Source: DATMNI01 sp035570275 (GTDB taxonomy: Bacteria; Acidobacteriota; Terriglobia; Bryobacterales; Bryobacteraceae). Taken from it: a stretch of DNA of 64,000 nt. The position numbers and the translations under genes were made by a program. Under the pieces are notes generated by a model. It worked only from the letters and a program-made list of their open reading frames with translations. It made no database searches and had not been told where the DNA came from. The DNA lies in NCBI GenBank assembly GCA_035570275.1, contig DATMNI010000100.1:8307-72306 (forward strand). The letters are read 5' to 3'. Of this stretch, positions 24,536 to 33,950 are shown piece by piece. Within the stretch, counting starts at the first letter, position 1. Each line of letters opens with the position of its first letter.

Positions 24536-25971
24536 TTCGGCTGGCCGCTTTCGGGCGTCCCGTTCGTCGAAGCCGGAAGATCCTCAATGGCGCAATTTGC
24601 CGCCAGCACTCCCGATATCGCGCAGAAGCTCACCCACTGGCCGGGGTGGGTCGAACTCCCCGCCAGATAGAGGCCGCGGATGTGCGGGCTGCGATGAGCG
24701 AAGCGCCCCTGGCGCATGAAACGCGCGGTCATCACCGGGTTCATGCTATTTCGGAAGAGGTGAAACTCCGAGCCCCACTGGGTAGGCGTTCGCGTCGCCA
24801 GCACACGAAATGCGCCGGCATTCTCGCGCCACCACCCCTCTTCCACGAGGCGTTCGACGTACTGTTGCTGGCCGCGGGCACCCAGGCGCTCGGCTTCGGC
24901 ATAGTCCATGGGTCCGAGGAGGCGTGCGGGAAACCAGCCGTCGCGGGCGAGTTCCGGATTGAGCACACCAGGTGCTATCAGCAGCCGGCATCGCGCGTTT
25001 TCCGGAAGCAGAAAGCGCAGGTAAGGCGCGCGCGGCGTTCCCTTCAGGGCCAGGTAGGCGCAGACACCCGGCGATTGCAGCGGCAGCCGGAGCAGTCGTC
25101 CTCTCACATCGCGCGGCGTGGAATCCAGCAGATCCAGGTAGGTTCCGATGGCGTTGCAGTTCGAGACCACCGCGGCGGCTTCGATGCGCTCCCCCTCGCC
25201 TGTCTCCACGGCGTGCACCCGGCCGTCGCGAGTTTGGATGGTGCGCACCGGCGTGGCGAATCGAAACCTCACGCCCGCGTCAACCGCCGCAGAAGTGAGA
25301 GCTTGTGGGATGCTGCCGATGCCCCCGCTAACGGAGAAGCAGCCGAAATTATGAATCAACGCCGGGACGAACGCCATGGGGCTGGGAGCTTCGCTGGCCG
25401 GTTGTCCCGCGATATGTGTCCAGATCGCGATTGCCTGCTGGACCGGCTCGGGCAATGCCGCGGCGCGCAGAACGGAGCCAAGCGAACGCGTGAGAAACCG
25501 GGTTTGCTTCCAGGCGCCAAGCCGCAGGAGATCGCGGATGCCCGGCTGGGATCGCGTGAGCAGCGGCTGCAAATTCGCATAGATCCGCGCCATCTCCGCC
25601 ACGAATTTCAGATATCGCCGTCCGCTGCCCGGCCAGACGCCGTCGAACCCGGCGGCGGTCTGTTCGGCGCTGGCGTAAAACCGCAGGGTGGCACCCGGCC
25701 CGGAAACCTCGTACACGTCTTCGATCCGGCGCAGGGAGACGCGTTCCGCCAGATTCAACCCCACGGCGTCAAAAGCCCACTCCAGGCCGGGACGGTCCAG
25801 AAGGATGTACGGCCCGGCATCGAATACAAAACCATCCATCTGGAATCCCGAGGCAAGTCCTCCGGAGTCTCGCCGCGCCTCCACTACAAGCACATCGAAG
25901 CCGGCCCGGGCCAGACGTAGTGAGGCCGTCAACCCGCCCATACCAGCGCCGATAACCACGACCCGTTTCAT
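24529..25971 (-). CDS. FAD-dependent phytoene desaturase/isomerase-like oxidoreductase (CrtI family)
   Basis: A 480-residue flavoprotein. It opens with a Rossmann nucleotide-binding motif (VVVIGAGMGGLTASLRLARA) followed by the second glycine signature DSGGLASGFQMDGFVFDAGP, typical of CrtI/CrtO-like desaturases and all-trans-retinol saturase relatives. The C-terminus keeps the FAD-binding block GLYLAGSSTHPGQWVSFCAI. CrtI enzymes insert or isomerise double bonds in isoprenoids, but no phytoene synthase or other carotenoid gene lies nearby. Its ATG overlaps the stop codon of the upstream gene (ATGA, 25968-25971), so translation is probably coupled. I read it as a tailoring enzyme of a small pathway together with its two operon partners. 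Confidence 0.82.
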   Translation of the reverse strand: MKRVVVIGAGMGGLTASLRLARAGFDVLVVEARRDSGGLASGFQMDGFVFDAGPYILLDRPGLEWAFDAVGLNLAERVSLRRIEDVYEVSGPGATLRFYASAEQTAAGFDGVWPGSGRRYLKFVAEMARIYANLQPLLTRSQPGIRDLLRLGAWKQTRFLTRSLGSVLRAAALPEPVQQAIAIWTHIAGQPASEAPSPMAFVPALIHNFGCFSVSGGIGSIPQALTSAAVDAGVRFRFATPVRTIQTRDGRVHAVETGEGERIEAAAVVSNCNAIGTYLDLLDSTPRDVRGRLLRLPLQSPGVCAYLALKGTPRAPYLRFLLPENARCRLLIAPGVLNPELARDGWFPARLLGPMDYAEAERLGARGQQQYVERLVEEGWWRENAGAFRVLATRTPTQWGSEFHLFRNSMNPVMTARFMRQGRFAHRSPHIRGLYLAGSSTHPGQWVSFCAISGVLAANCAIEDLPASTNGTPESGQPKC

Positions 25972-27849
25972 TGGTGCAGCCGCAGGCCCAGAAGCCGGAT
26001 GGTAGCGCGGCGCGCGATTCGCACCAACCAACTGCGATGGAGCGGCGGAAACGCCTGCTCGTCCATGTCGGGCACGAACAGAGTGCCGCGGCCGCTGCCG
26101 TACACGTACACGGGAAATGCGAAAAAGCTGAGCAGCGCGGTGAGTTCGTTATGGTAAGGATCGCGCCAGCCGGCGATCGGCTCATCGCAACCGACCACCT
26201 CCGTGCATTCGGCGGGGTTTCCGAACCAATGGATCGCCGCCCTCAAGATACTCGAATCGCCGGGCTCGTTGACCTTGAGGTGACGGGCCGCCACGATGTC
26301 GAGTGCCAGCGCATCGGCCGCGGCGTAGAGCCGTTTGGGCGACTTCGGATGCGGGCATCCCATTACGCCGATCAGGCCGTCGGCAGCCGAATCGTAGGCA
26401 TCCAGCAGCGCGAAGTGCGGCGGAAACTCATCCAGAAGCATCATGATCGCGGTCTGGCGTTCCGCCTGGCGCTCCGGAAACATGAACTCGTCGCAGCGCG
26501 CGCCCATCCACTCCACGTTGCCCGTTGAGAGGTACGCCAGCTCGATCGGATGGCTCCTCATCTTTCCGAAAGTGATGCGGAAATCGGCTTCGCTCCAGGT
26601 TCGCGCGATGGTGTACTGCGCCATTCCACGGTAGTAGGAATGCGGAACCTGTTCGGCGGATCCGTCAACCAGCCGGTAATTACCAGAGCCGATGCCGCCC
26701 GAACCCATGCCGCCCGAACCGAAGCCAAAGTACCGTGCGACCTCTTCCACGGAGCGGTTTTCGAAAAACTCGCCAGTAGATATTGCTGCCTTCGACCACG
26801 GCGACGTCACCGCATCCCTGCCGGCGCAGGTAGACTGCCAGGGCGTCCACCAGCACGGGGTCCGTGATGACGGATTTGTCCCTTCTGTCATAGCCCATCA
26901 TGAATGTGGGCTTGATCGCAACGCGCATGCCGGCGAGCGGTTTGCCTAAGGCCCGCGCGCGGTTGCGCAGCCGCGCGCCCAGTTCCGAATCGTCCAGCAA
27001 TTTGCCAAAAACCGTCAGCTTCTGCTCCGCGGTTTCTCCAGCCGCAACCCATACCTTTCCACCCGCGCCGAGCGGATGATTCGCCGCCGAGGGTCCGCGC
27101 AGATGGCGCGGGAGGAAGAAATCGCTCACGCCACCGATGCGGCGCGCCAGGTTGACTTCGGACTCACCGTCCATTAGCCGGTCGCTGTCATCGAACGCCG
27201 CCGCGAGGATTTCGAAGAGCTGTTCGTGACGGAGTTCATCCGCCTCCACACGCCGGAAATCTTCGATTGTGGATGGCTTGATCGTGGAATCCCGGCGGGC
27301 CAACTCGGTGAGACGGCCCCAGCACAGGCGCGCCGTCTTTTCCGCATCCACATTGAAGATACAGAAATCGCGGAACGAGCCGTGCTTCAGGTAATGACGG
27401 ACTTCCGGGGGAACCTGTCCCAGCAGTTGCCCGCTCCACATTAACGCAGACGCGAGCGCTCGAGAAAGGGGCGCATCGCGCCACCGCACCTGCTGCCGCA
27501 CTGAGCCCGCCCACCCGCCGAGCCCGCCCGCCATCTGCCGCGCAAAGGCAAGGGCACGCAGCCGGCTGCTGCCGAGCTTGAGGATCAGCCCGCGGATGTA
27601 AATCGCGTGCATTTCCTCGTCTTTCCACGCCCACACCAGCGCGTGGCGGACAATCTCGCGGATCTGTTTGTTCACCGGCATGGAGGCTAGCCGTTTGGCG
27701 ATGAGATCTTCCCGGTAGGCAACCGAGACTAGCTCTTCACGCTCCAGCGCGAGCAGGCAAAGCCGGATCATCTCCCGCCGCGGCTGACCCGCATATTGCT
27801 GGCGCCACGCCGCCAGTTGGCGCTCGAATTCTTCGTATATCGCGCCCAT
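25968..27849 (-). pseudogene. Ferritin-like diiron domain fused to DUF362 domain, broken by a one-base frameshift
   Basis: Two overlapping minus-strand frames (27849 to 26680, and ~26770 to 25968) join into one 626-residue protein if one T is removed from a run of five (+ strand AAAAA at 26764-26768); the junction then reads NIYWRVFENRSVEEVARYFG, as expected for DUF362. The N-terminal ~290 residues are helical and contain two ExxH motifs (DEEMHAIYIRG, ADELRHEQLF), the mark of ferritin-like diiron proteins. DUF362 begins near GKPLAGMRVAIKPTFMMGY and runs to the end. The single-base fix makes the length an exact codon multiple. This could be a sequencing error in a homopolymer, a recent mutation, or programmed slippage. 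Start 27849 is uncertain; ATG 27873 is also in frame. First gene of the operon. Confidence 0.7.
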
Positions 27850-27975
27850 CGGGCAATCCCGCCGCGTAATCATTATCGCGCGCGGGGAACCCGCGCTTTC
27901 CACCTTCGGGTTCCGGGTACGAAGGGCGTATGTGGGCCAGGTTGCAAAGCCGGAAAACGGGGACCGGCTCGCTGC

Positions 27976-28126
27976 CGCATCGCGGCGGGCGAATTAACAA
28001 TCCGCCGCACTCTCGAAAGTCGCTTGTGGAGGTTCGGCTGCGCGCCAACTCCCGGCGGGCGGATTGCCAATCCGCCGCACATAGCGCCACGCCCGGCGCT
28101 CATCGCGAAGAGATTAACAATCTGCG
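27976..28126. repeat. Intergenic hairpin repeat cluster, family 1, copy C
   Basis: Contains GGCGAATT-AAC-AATCCGCC (27988-28006, one arm altered), a perfect GGCGGATT-GCC-AATCCGCC (28058-28076) and AGATT-AAC-AATCT (28111-28123). The segment 28008-28079 nearly repeats 15161-15232, and GGCTCGCTGCCGCATCGCGG just before it recurs at 36219-36238 and, inverted in part, near 15088-15102. It separates the ends of the DUF362 operon promoter region and uvrC. Confidence 0.8.
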
Positions 28127-28133
28127 GCCGCGG

Positions 28134-29942
28134 TCAGAGCTGCGGCGTTTCCGTCACGTAATGCGCGCGCACCTTCTTGGCCGCCGCACGCCCTACCACC
28201 ACCGCCAACTGATCTTCTGTCGCGGCGCGCACCAACTCGGAGCTGCCGAATTCCTTTAACAGCTTCTGCACCGTCCGCTGGCCGACGCCGGGGATGGTGT
28301 CCAGTTCCGAGGTGAGTTGCAGGGCGTTGCGCCGCGAGCGGTGGAAGGTGACGGCGAAGCGGTGGGCTTCGTCGCGGATGGACTGGATCAGGTGCAGGAT
28401 CGGCGAGAAACGGTCCAGCGCGAGGGGCTCGTCTTCCTGGCCGTACACGTAGATGATCTCCTCGCGCTTGGCGATGGACGCCAGCGGCTGGTCGCTGATG
28501 CCGATGGCTTCCAGCGCCTCGGCGGCGGCGTGCAACTGGCCCAGGCCGCCATCGATCAGCACCAGGCCGGGCATGGGCAGCTTTTCTTCCTGCAGCCGCG
28601 AGTAGCGGCGCGTCACTACCTCCCGCATGCTGGCGAAATCGTCATTGCCTACCACCGTCCTGATGATGAACTTGCGGTAGTCGGCCTTCTTCATCTTGCC
28701 GTCTTCCCACACCACCATGCTGGCCACTTTGTCGGTGCCCTGGATGTGCGAAATGTCGAAGCACTCAATGCGCGCCGGCGCGTCGGGCAGGTTCAGCGCG
28801 TCCTGCAGCGCCTCTTGAATGGCCCGCGACGAAGGTTTCAACACGCGGAACCGGCCATCGAAACTGTGCCTGGCGTTATTCTGGACCAGGTCCAGCAGCG
28901 CCTTCTTCTGGCCGCGCTGCGGCGTGCGGATCTCCACGCGGCGGTTGCGCTTTTCCGAGAGCAGCTCTTCCAATGCTTCGCGGTCTTCGAATTCCACGGG
29001 CACATGAATCTCGGCGGGGATGAACTGCTGGTCCAGATAGAGCTGCTTGAGCAACGACGAGAAGAACACCGGCTCATCGAACTCGTGCTGGTCCTCCCAG
29101 AAGTACTCGCGGCGGTCCACGATCTGTCCGTTGCGCAGATGGAACAGGTTGAGCGCCACCAGCGGCGGCTCCGCATAGGCGGCGAAGATATCGACGTCAT
29201 CGCCTTTGGCGGCAGCCATGATTTGGCGCTCCTCGATCTCCTCCACGGTGACGATCAGGTCGCGCATGGCGGCGGCCTCCTCGAAGCGCATCTCCGCGGA
29301 GGCACTCTCCATGCGTTCCCGCAGCCCTTTGGCCAGGTCGTTGTGGCGCCCTTCCAGGAAGAGACGCACATCGCGCACCGCGCCGGCGTAGGTTTCATCC
29401 GTGGTGAGACCCTGCACGCACGGCCCCAGGCAGCGGTGAATATGGAATTGCAAACAGGGCTTCGGATGGAACCGCGTGAGATCCACCTTGCAGGAAGGCA
29501 CCTGAAAGTGGCGGTGGATGAAGTGCACCAGCCGGTGCGCCAGGTTGGCCGGGAAATAGGGCCCGAAGTAAGTGGCGCCATCCTTGCGCAGCCGCCGCGT
29601 CACGTAGACCCGCGGGTACTTTTCGTTGGTGAGCTTGATGTATGGGTAGGTTTTGTCGTCGCGCAGCAGAATGTTGTAGCGCGGCTGGTACTGCTTGATG
29701 AGATTGTTCTCCAGGGCCAGCGCTTCTTTTTCGTTTTCGACCAGGATGTAGTCGATATCGCGGGCTTCGGCGATCAAAGTGCCGGTTTTGACGTCGGCCA
29801 GTTTGTCCTCGGAGAAGTAGCTGCGGACCCGGTTGCGGAGGCTCTTGGCCTTGCCGACGTAGATGATGCGGCCGCCGGCGTCCTTGTAGAGATACACGCC
29901 GGGCGCGAACGGGATCTGGTCTACCTTGTCTCGGAGTTCCAT
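28134..29942 (-). CDS. uvrC: Excinuclease ABC subunit C (UvrC)
   Basis: A 602-residue nucleotide-excision-repair nuclease that makes the 3' and 5' incisions beside a lesion held by UvrB. The N-terminal GIY-YIG domain reads PGVYLYKDAGGRIIYVGKA (catalytic Tyr, Arg region SLRNRVRSYF). A UVR motif lies near AEMRFEEAAAMRDLI, which binds UvrB. The C-terminal RNase H-like half shows ECFDISHIQGTDKVASMVV and the tail has helix-hairpin-helix sequence LDTIPGVGQRTVQKLLKEFG. Length is normal. It stands alone; a divergent TPR gene begins 42 bases from its start codon, so the two share a promoter region. Confidence 0.97.
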   Translation of the reverse strand: MELRDKVDQIPFAPGVYLYKDAGGRIIYVGKAKSLRNRVRSYFSEDKLADVKTGTLIAEARDIDYILVENEKEALALENNLIKQYQPRYNILLRDDKTYPYIKLTNEKYPRVYVTRRLRKDGATYFGPYFPANLAHRLVHFIHRHFQVPSCKVDLTRFHPKPCLQFHIHRCLGPCVQGLTTDETYAGAVRDVRLFLEGRHNDLAKGLRERMESASAEMRFEEAAAMRDLIVTVEEIEERQIMAAAKGDDVDIFAAYAEPPLVALNLFHLRNGQIVDRREYFWEDQHEFDEPVFFSSLLKQLYLDQQFIPAEIHVPVEFEDREALEELLSEKRNRRVEIRTPQRGQKKALLDLVQNNARHSFDGRFRVLKPSSRAIQEALQDALNLPDAPARIECFDISHIQGTDKVASMVVWEDGKMKKADYRKFIIRTVVGNDDFASMREVVTRRYSRLQEEKLPMPGLVLIDGGLGQLHAAAEALEAIGISDQPLASIAKREEIIYVYGQEDEPLALDRFSPILHLIQSIRDEAHRFAVTFHRSRRNALQLTSELDTIPGVGQRTVQKLLKEFGSSELVRAATEDQLAVVVGRAAAKKVRAHYVTETPQL

Positions 29943-29972
29943 CGGAGCTGCGATTCAAAACACTGGGAGAGT

Positions 29973-29978
29973 TACAAT
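29973..29978 (+). promoter_or_regulatory. -10-like TACAAT directly before the TPR gene
   Basis: TACAAT ends seven bases before ATG 29985, which places the transcription start at the start codon. No Shine-Dalgarno sequence fits between, so the mRNA is probably leaderless. Confidence 0.5.
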
Positions 29979-29984
29979 TTAATT

Positions 29985-30464
29985 ATGTCACGCTGGGTTC
30001 TGACACTGGTCATGGTGGGGGTCTTGGCGGACTGGTTGCCGCTTGGCGCGCAGGACCCTCCGAAGCCGCCGGACCCGCAGCCGGCCGGCAAAGACCAGCC
30101 CGAACTAAAGCGGCGCGGCCAACCTTCCGGGAAGAAGCCGACCAAGGATATGGCTCCGCCCGAAGAGGACAAATCGGCGGCCTCCACCACGGATTATTCG
30201 TTCAATCCGCTGCAGGCCAAGAAGGACATCACCGTCGGCAATCAATACTTCAAAAAGGGCAGCTTCCGAGCGGCCGCGGGGCGGTTCTCCGAAGCGACCA
30301 AGTGGAACGAGGGCGACACCGAGGCCTGGCTGCGGCTGGGCGAGGCCGAAGAGAAACTTAAGGACCATCAAGCCGCGCGCGAAGCCTATGCCAAGTACCT
30401 GGAACTGGCGCCGGATGCCAAAAACGCGGCTGAAATTCAAAAGAAAGTGGCCAAGCTGAAATGA
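29985..30464 (+). CDS. Secreted TPR-repeat protein
   Basis: A 159-residue exported protein. The signal peptide MSRWVLTLVMVGVLADWLPL is followed by a proline/lysine-rich linker (residues ~24-70) and about two tetratricopeptide repeats (NQYFKKGSFRAAAGRFSEAT; EAWLRLGEAEEKLKDHQAAR; AYAKYLELAPDAKNAAEI). TPRs of this kind mediate protein-protein contacts in the periplasm, often in outer-membrane assembly or secretion. It is divergent to uvrC but functionally unrelated as far as can be seen. A family-2 repeat follows four bases after its stop codon. Confidence 0.8.
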   Translation: MSRWVLTLVMVGVLADWLPLGAQDPPKPPDPQPAGKDQPELKRRGQPSGKKPTKDMAPPEEDKSAASTTDYSFNPLQAKKDITVGNQYFKKGSFRAAAGRFSEATKWNEGDTEAWLRLGEAEEKLKDHQAAREAYAKYLELAPDAKNAAEIQKKVAKLK

Positions 30465-30467
30465 ACT

Positions 30468-30579
30468 ACCGCTCCCTCACGGTCACGGCTCTGATCGGAG
30501 GGTCGCGGCTCTGATCGGACAGTCGCGGCTCTGATCGTGCGAAAAAGCGATCGGAGCCGCGCGCGTAAGCAAGCGGTTG
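30468..30579. repeat. Intergenic repeat, family 2, copy 2, with three tandem 20-base units
   Basis: ACCGCTCCCTCAC is followed by three units GGTC(A/G)CGGCTCTGATCGG at 30481, 30501 and 30521 (period 20), and then GATCGGAGCCGCG and CGTAAGCAAGCGGTT. The CGGCTC arm can pair with the GAGCCG arm to form a hairpin. It lies between the 3' ends of two convergent genes. Confidence 0.8.
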
Positions 30580-30587
30580 TGGGGCGA

Positions 30588-33500
30588 TTATTTCGGCCGC
30601 GCCAGCGCTGGAACCGGCTTGATCTCCGGGTAATGGATAGACCCGTCCAGCAACGCGTAGACCGCGGGCATATCATGCCCGATCACCTGGTTCAGCGCCG
30701 ATACAACGGCTGCGGCATCTTCCCAGGCCCAATCCAATTGGCGAAGTTGTGAGCCCGTGGGCAGGCCGGCGTATCCATCAATGGCGTTCTGCACGGTGTT
30801 GGCGGCGGTCATGGCCTGTTCCACCTGGTTCTGCGCCAGGGGGACCGCGCCCGCCGCGTGGTCCAACGCCGCCAGTGCCGGGCGTCCGCTCTCGCCCGCT
30901 CCGGTGAGGTACTGGCGCATGGCGGCGATCTGGCTGTTGAGCGACTGCGCGGCCTGGCGGGCCGGCGCCAATTGCTGCTGCAATGTGTAGGCGCTCATCA
31001 GTGCCGACTGGCGGGCGGTGCGGTCGGCATCCGAAATGGTGAAGTGCGGATCGGGCAGGACGGTCAGATCCGCACGCAGGGGCGCGGCGCCACCCAGCGT
31101 CACCTGCACCGTATACTTGCCCGGCAGCACGACCGGGCCCGCGCCGGAGCGGCCGCCGAATAGACTGGCCCCGGTGTTACTGCAATTGGCCATCTGTAAC
31201 GGGCCGTTTTCGAAGAGCGGCGAAGCCTGGCGCAGATCCCAGCAGGTGCGGTTCAGGCCGGGTTGCGCCGGGCCGCGCAGTTTGCGAACGAGTTTACCGG
31301 ACGAATCGCTAATGTCGATCTGGACCCTGTCGATCTGCACCCTATCGACCGACACCTGGCCCGTGGACCCGGACGGTGGCAGGTAGTAGGTGATCACCGC
31401 GCCGAAGGGCGGATTGGGCGCGAAGAACTCGCCGGCGCCGAACCAGAACTGGCCGCCGTAAATGCTCTGGTGGTGCACCGGCGGCGGCGGAAACAGAAAG
31501 GCGCCGCCCGACAGCATTTCCGGCGTCAGTTGGGCCAGCGGCTCCATGTGGTCCAACACCCAGATGCTGCGCCCGTGCGTGCCCACCACCAGAGCGCCCG
31601 CGCGCTCCTGAAAGGCCAGATCGTAGACGGGCGCCGGCGGGAGGTTGGTTCCGAGTTGCGTCCAGTGCGCGCCCCGGTCAAAGGTCGCGTAAGCGCCCAT
31701 CTCCAGGCCGGCAACCAGAAAGTTGGCGTTGGCGGGATGCTCCCGGATGCGGTGCACGGAAGTCATCGGCAGCCCGCCGGCGATGGCGCGCCAGTTCCGG
31801 CCGAAGTCCTCACTCACGAAAACGTACGGGTGGTAATCGTCATTGAAGTGGCCATCCACCGTGAGGTACACGCGCCCGGCCGCGAACTGCGACGCCACGA
31901 TGCCGCTGATGTTGAGCATGGGCGGCAGGCCGCGGATGTTGGCCGTGAGATTGGTCCAGTGCCGTCCGCCATCGCGCGTCATTTGGACTGTTCCGTCATC
32001 GGCGCCGGTGTAGAGAAGATTGCGGTCAAGGGGCGACTCGGCGACCACAGTCAGCGTGCTGAAGTTCGCCTGGCCGTCATGGCGGGAGAGCGCGTGCGCG
32101 GGGACCGGCCCGCCCATCATCCGGAGCGTGTCGCGGTCGATATTGGCGGTGAGGTCGGGGCTGATGGCCTGCCAGTTCATGCCGCGGTCGCCGGACCGGA
32201 ACAGCACGTTGGCGCCGGTGTAAATGGTGTTCGGGTCGAGGCTGGAAACGATCAGGGGAGTGGTCCAATACCAGCGATAGGCCGGCTTCCCCGGCTGCGG
32301 CCGTTCGGTTGGCTGTGACCGTTCAGTTACCTGCACTGGGCCGATGGACTGGCGCTCCATATTATTCAGGTCCAGGCGGCTGGTGACGCCATTCTGCGAA
32401 CTGACCAGAACGGTGTGGTCATCGCCCGCGAAGACCGCCTGCATGCCGTCGCCGCCGCCGATGTTGAAGGCATCCTTAAAAGAGATGCCATAGCCGATGT
32501 TGGTGGCGGCGGGGGTACACCAGCTTCCGTTATCCTGGAGGCCGCCGCAAACCAGAAAGGGGTCCTGATTGTTGGCGGAGATGTTGTAGAACTGGCCGAT
32601 GGGGAGGTTGAGGCGGAAGAGCCAGGTGAGGCCGCGGTCATAGGAAATGGAAACGCCGCCATCGCCGCCGATTACCAGGCGGTTAGGGTTCTCGGGGTCG
32701 ATCCCCAGCACGTGGTCCTCACCGTGGACATTGCTGAAGACATCGCGAAAGCTGCGGCCGGCGTCGTCGGATACATATAAGCCGCGGTTCGAGCCCATGA
32801 TGTAGACGCGGTTGGCGTCCTTGGGGTCGGTGTAGATGCGACTGTAATACATCGGGCGCGGATTCATGCCCGACATGTGTTCCCAGGTTTCGCCCTGGTC
32901 GAGACTGCGAAAGACGCCGCCGCCCTGGCTGGTTATGGGCGAGGCCTCGACGCCTGGGACTGCGAAACCGGGGCCTGCGCCGCCACGCCCACCGCGACCG
33001 CCACGTCCGCCGCGTCCGCCGCCGGGCGCAGGCGTCACACCAGGCGTCGTCACACCAGGCGTCGCACCGTTCCCCGGCGCCCCGGCATCCGGACCGGGTT
33101 CAAGACCGGCTTCCACGATGGCAAAGATCATGCGGTTATCGCCGGGGAAAATGGTGAGGCCGATGCGGCCCTTGTCGCCGCGGGGCAATCCGTTCTTTAG
33201 CTCGGACCAGGTGGTGCCGCCATCGCTGGTGCGGAAGATGCCGCTGCCGGGGCCGCCACCGTTAAAACCCCAGCCTTTGCGCTGGCGCTGGTACATGGCG
33301 GCGAAGACGACGTCGGGATTTTTGGGATCCATCGCCAGGTCGATGGCGCCGGTGTTTTCGTCCTTATAGAGGACCTTCTTCCAGGTCTTGCCGCCATCGG
33401 TGGTTTTGAAAACGCCGCGCTCGGGGTTGGGGCCCCAGAGGTGGCCGGCGGCCGCGATGTAGACGGTGTTGGGGTCGGTGGGATGGATGACAATCTTGCC

Positions 33501-33950
33501 GATGTGGCGGGTTTCTTCGAGGCCCATGCGCTGCCAGGTTAGGCCGCCGTTGGTCGATTTGAACGCTCCATCGCCCCAGGAGGAACTTTGGCGGTTGTCG
33601 GCCTCGCCCGTGCCCACCCAAACGACCGCCGGATTGGCGGGCGCGACGGCGATGGCGCCGATGGACATCATGCCGCCGGCGTGGTCGAAGATGGGGGTGA
33701 AGGAGACGCCTTCGTTGACGCTTTTGAAAACGCCGCCGCTGGTGGTGGCGACGTAGATCTCGGCGGGTTGGCCGGGCACCTTGGAAACCGCGAGGTCGGC
33801 GATGCGCCCGCCGGTGGCAGCGGGTCCGATGCCACGCCACTCGAGACCGTTCAGCAGGTTGGCGGCGATGGGGGCTGGAGTTTGGGCGAAGGCGAGGAAA
33901 GGGGCGGTGACGGCGAAGAGAAATAGGATAGCGAGACGACGGGACGGCAT
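30588..33950 (-). CDS. Secreted BNR/Asp-box repeat beta-propeller protein (sortilin/VPS10-like)
   Basis: A 1120-residue exported protein (signal peptide MPSRRLAILFLFAVTAPFLA). At least eight Asp-box blades are visible, including KTTDGGKTWKKV, RTSDGGTTWSEL, RSLDQGETWEHM, VSDDAGRSFRDV, RSGDRGMNWQAI, MTRDGGRHWTNL and ATFDRGAHWTQL. These are the repeats of sialidase-like and sortilin-like propellers. No sialidase arginine triad is evident, so a glycosidase role is not supported. A low-complexity insert at about residues 325-355 contains tandem GGRGGRGGRG. The last ~250 residues are a separate, partly coiled-coil domain (YTLQQQLAPARQAAQSLNSQ). Such proteins are abundant in acidobacteria and usually annotated only as glycosyl hydrolase. 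Start 33950 gives the signal peptide; upstream in-frame starts do not. Confidence 0.85.
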   Translation of the reverse strand: MPSRRLAILFLFAVTAPFLAFAQTPAPIAANLLNGLEWRGIGPAATGGRIADLAVSKVPGQPAEIYVATTSGGVFKSVNEGVSFTPIFDHAGGMMSIGAIAVAPANPAVVWVGTGEADNRQSSSWGDGAFKSTNGGLTWQRMGLEETRHIGKIVIHPTDPNTVYIAAAGHLWGPNPERGVFKTTDGGKTWKKVLYKDENTGAIDLAMDPKNPDVVFAAMYQRQRKGWGFNGGGPGSGIFRTSDGGTTWSELKNGLPRGDKGRIGLTIFPGDNRMIFAIVEAGLEPGPDAGAPGNGATPGVTTPGVTPAPGGGRGGRGGRGGRGGAGPGFAVPGVEASPITSQGGGVFRSLDQGETWEHMSGMNPRPMYYSRIYTDPKDANRVYIMGSNRGLYVSDDAGRSFRDVFSNVHGEDHVLGIDPENPNRLVIGGDGGVSISYDRGLTWLFRLNLPIGQFYNISANNQDPFLVCGGLQDNGSWCTPAATNIGYGISFKDAFNIGGGDGMQAVFAGDDHTVLVSSQNGVTSRLDLNNMERQSIGPVQVTERSQPTERPQPGKPAYRWYWTTPLIVSSLDPNTIYTGANVLFRSGDRGMNWQAISPDLTANIDRDTLRMMGGPVPAHALSRHDGQANFSTLTVVAESPLDRNLLYTGADDGTVQMTRDGGRHWTNLTANIRGLPPMLNISGIVASQFAAGRVYLTVDGHFNDDYHPYVFVSEDFGRNWRAIAGGLPMTSVHRIREHPANANFLVAGLEMGAYATFDRGAHWTQLGTNLPPAPVYDLAFQERAGALVVGTHGRSIWVLDHMEPLAQLTPEMLSGGAFLFPPPPVHHQSIYGGQFWFGAGEFFAPNPPFGAVITYYLPPSGSTGQVSVDRVQIDRVQIDISDSSGKLVRKLRGPAQPGLNRTCWDLRQASPLFENGPLQMANCSNTGASLFGGRSGAGPVVLPGKYTVQVTLGGAAPLRADLTVLPDPHFTISDADRTARQSALMSAYTLQQQLAPARQAAQSLNSQIAAMRQYLTGAGESGRPALAALDHAAGAVPLAQNQVEQAMTAANTVQNAIDGYAGLPTGSQLRQLDWAWEDAAAVVSALNQVIGHDMPAVYALLDGSIHYPEIKPVPALARPK

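Noticed and set aside
28317..30464. Long plus-strand frame running through the uvrC complement into the TPR gene
   Set aside because: uvrC on the minus strand is unmistakable. Only the last part, from ATG 29985, is a real gene with a signal peptide.
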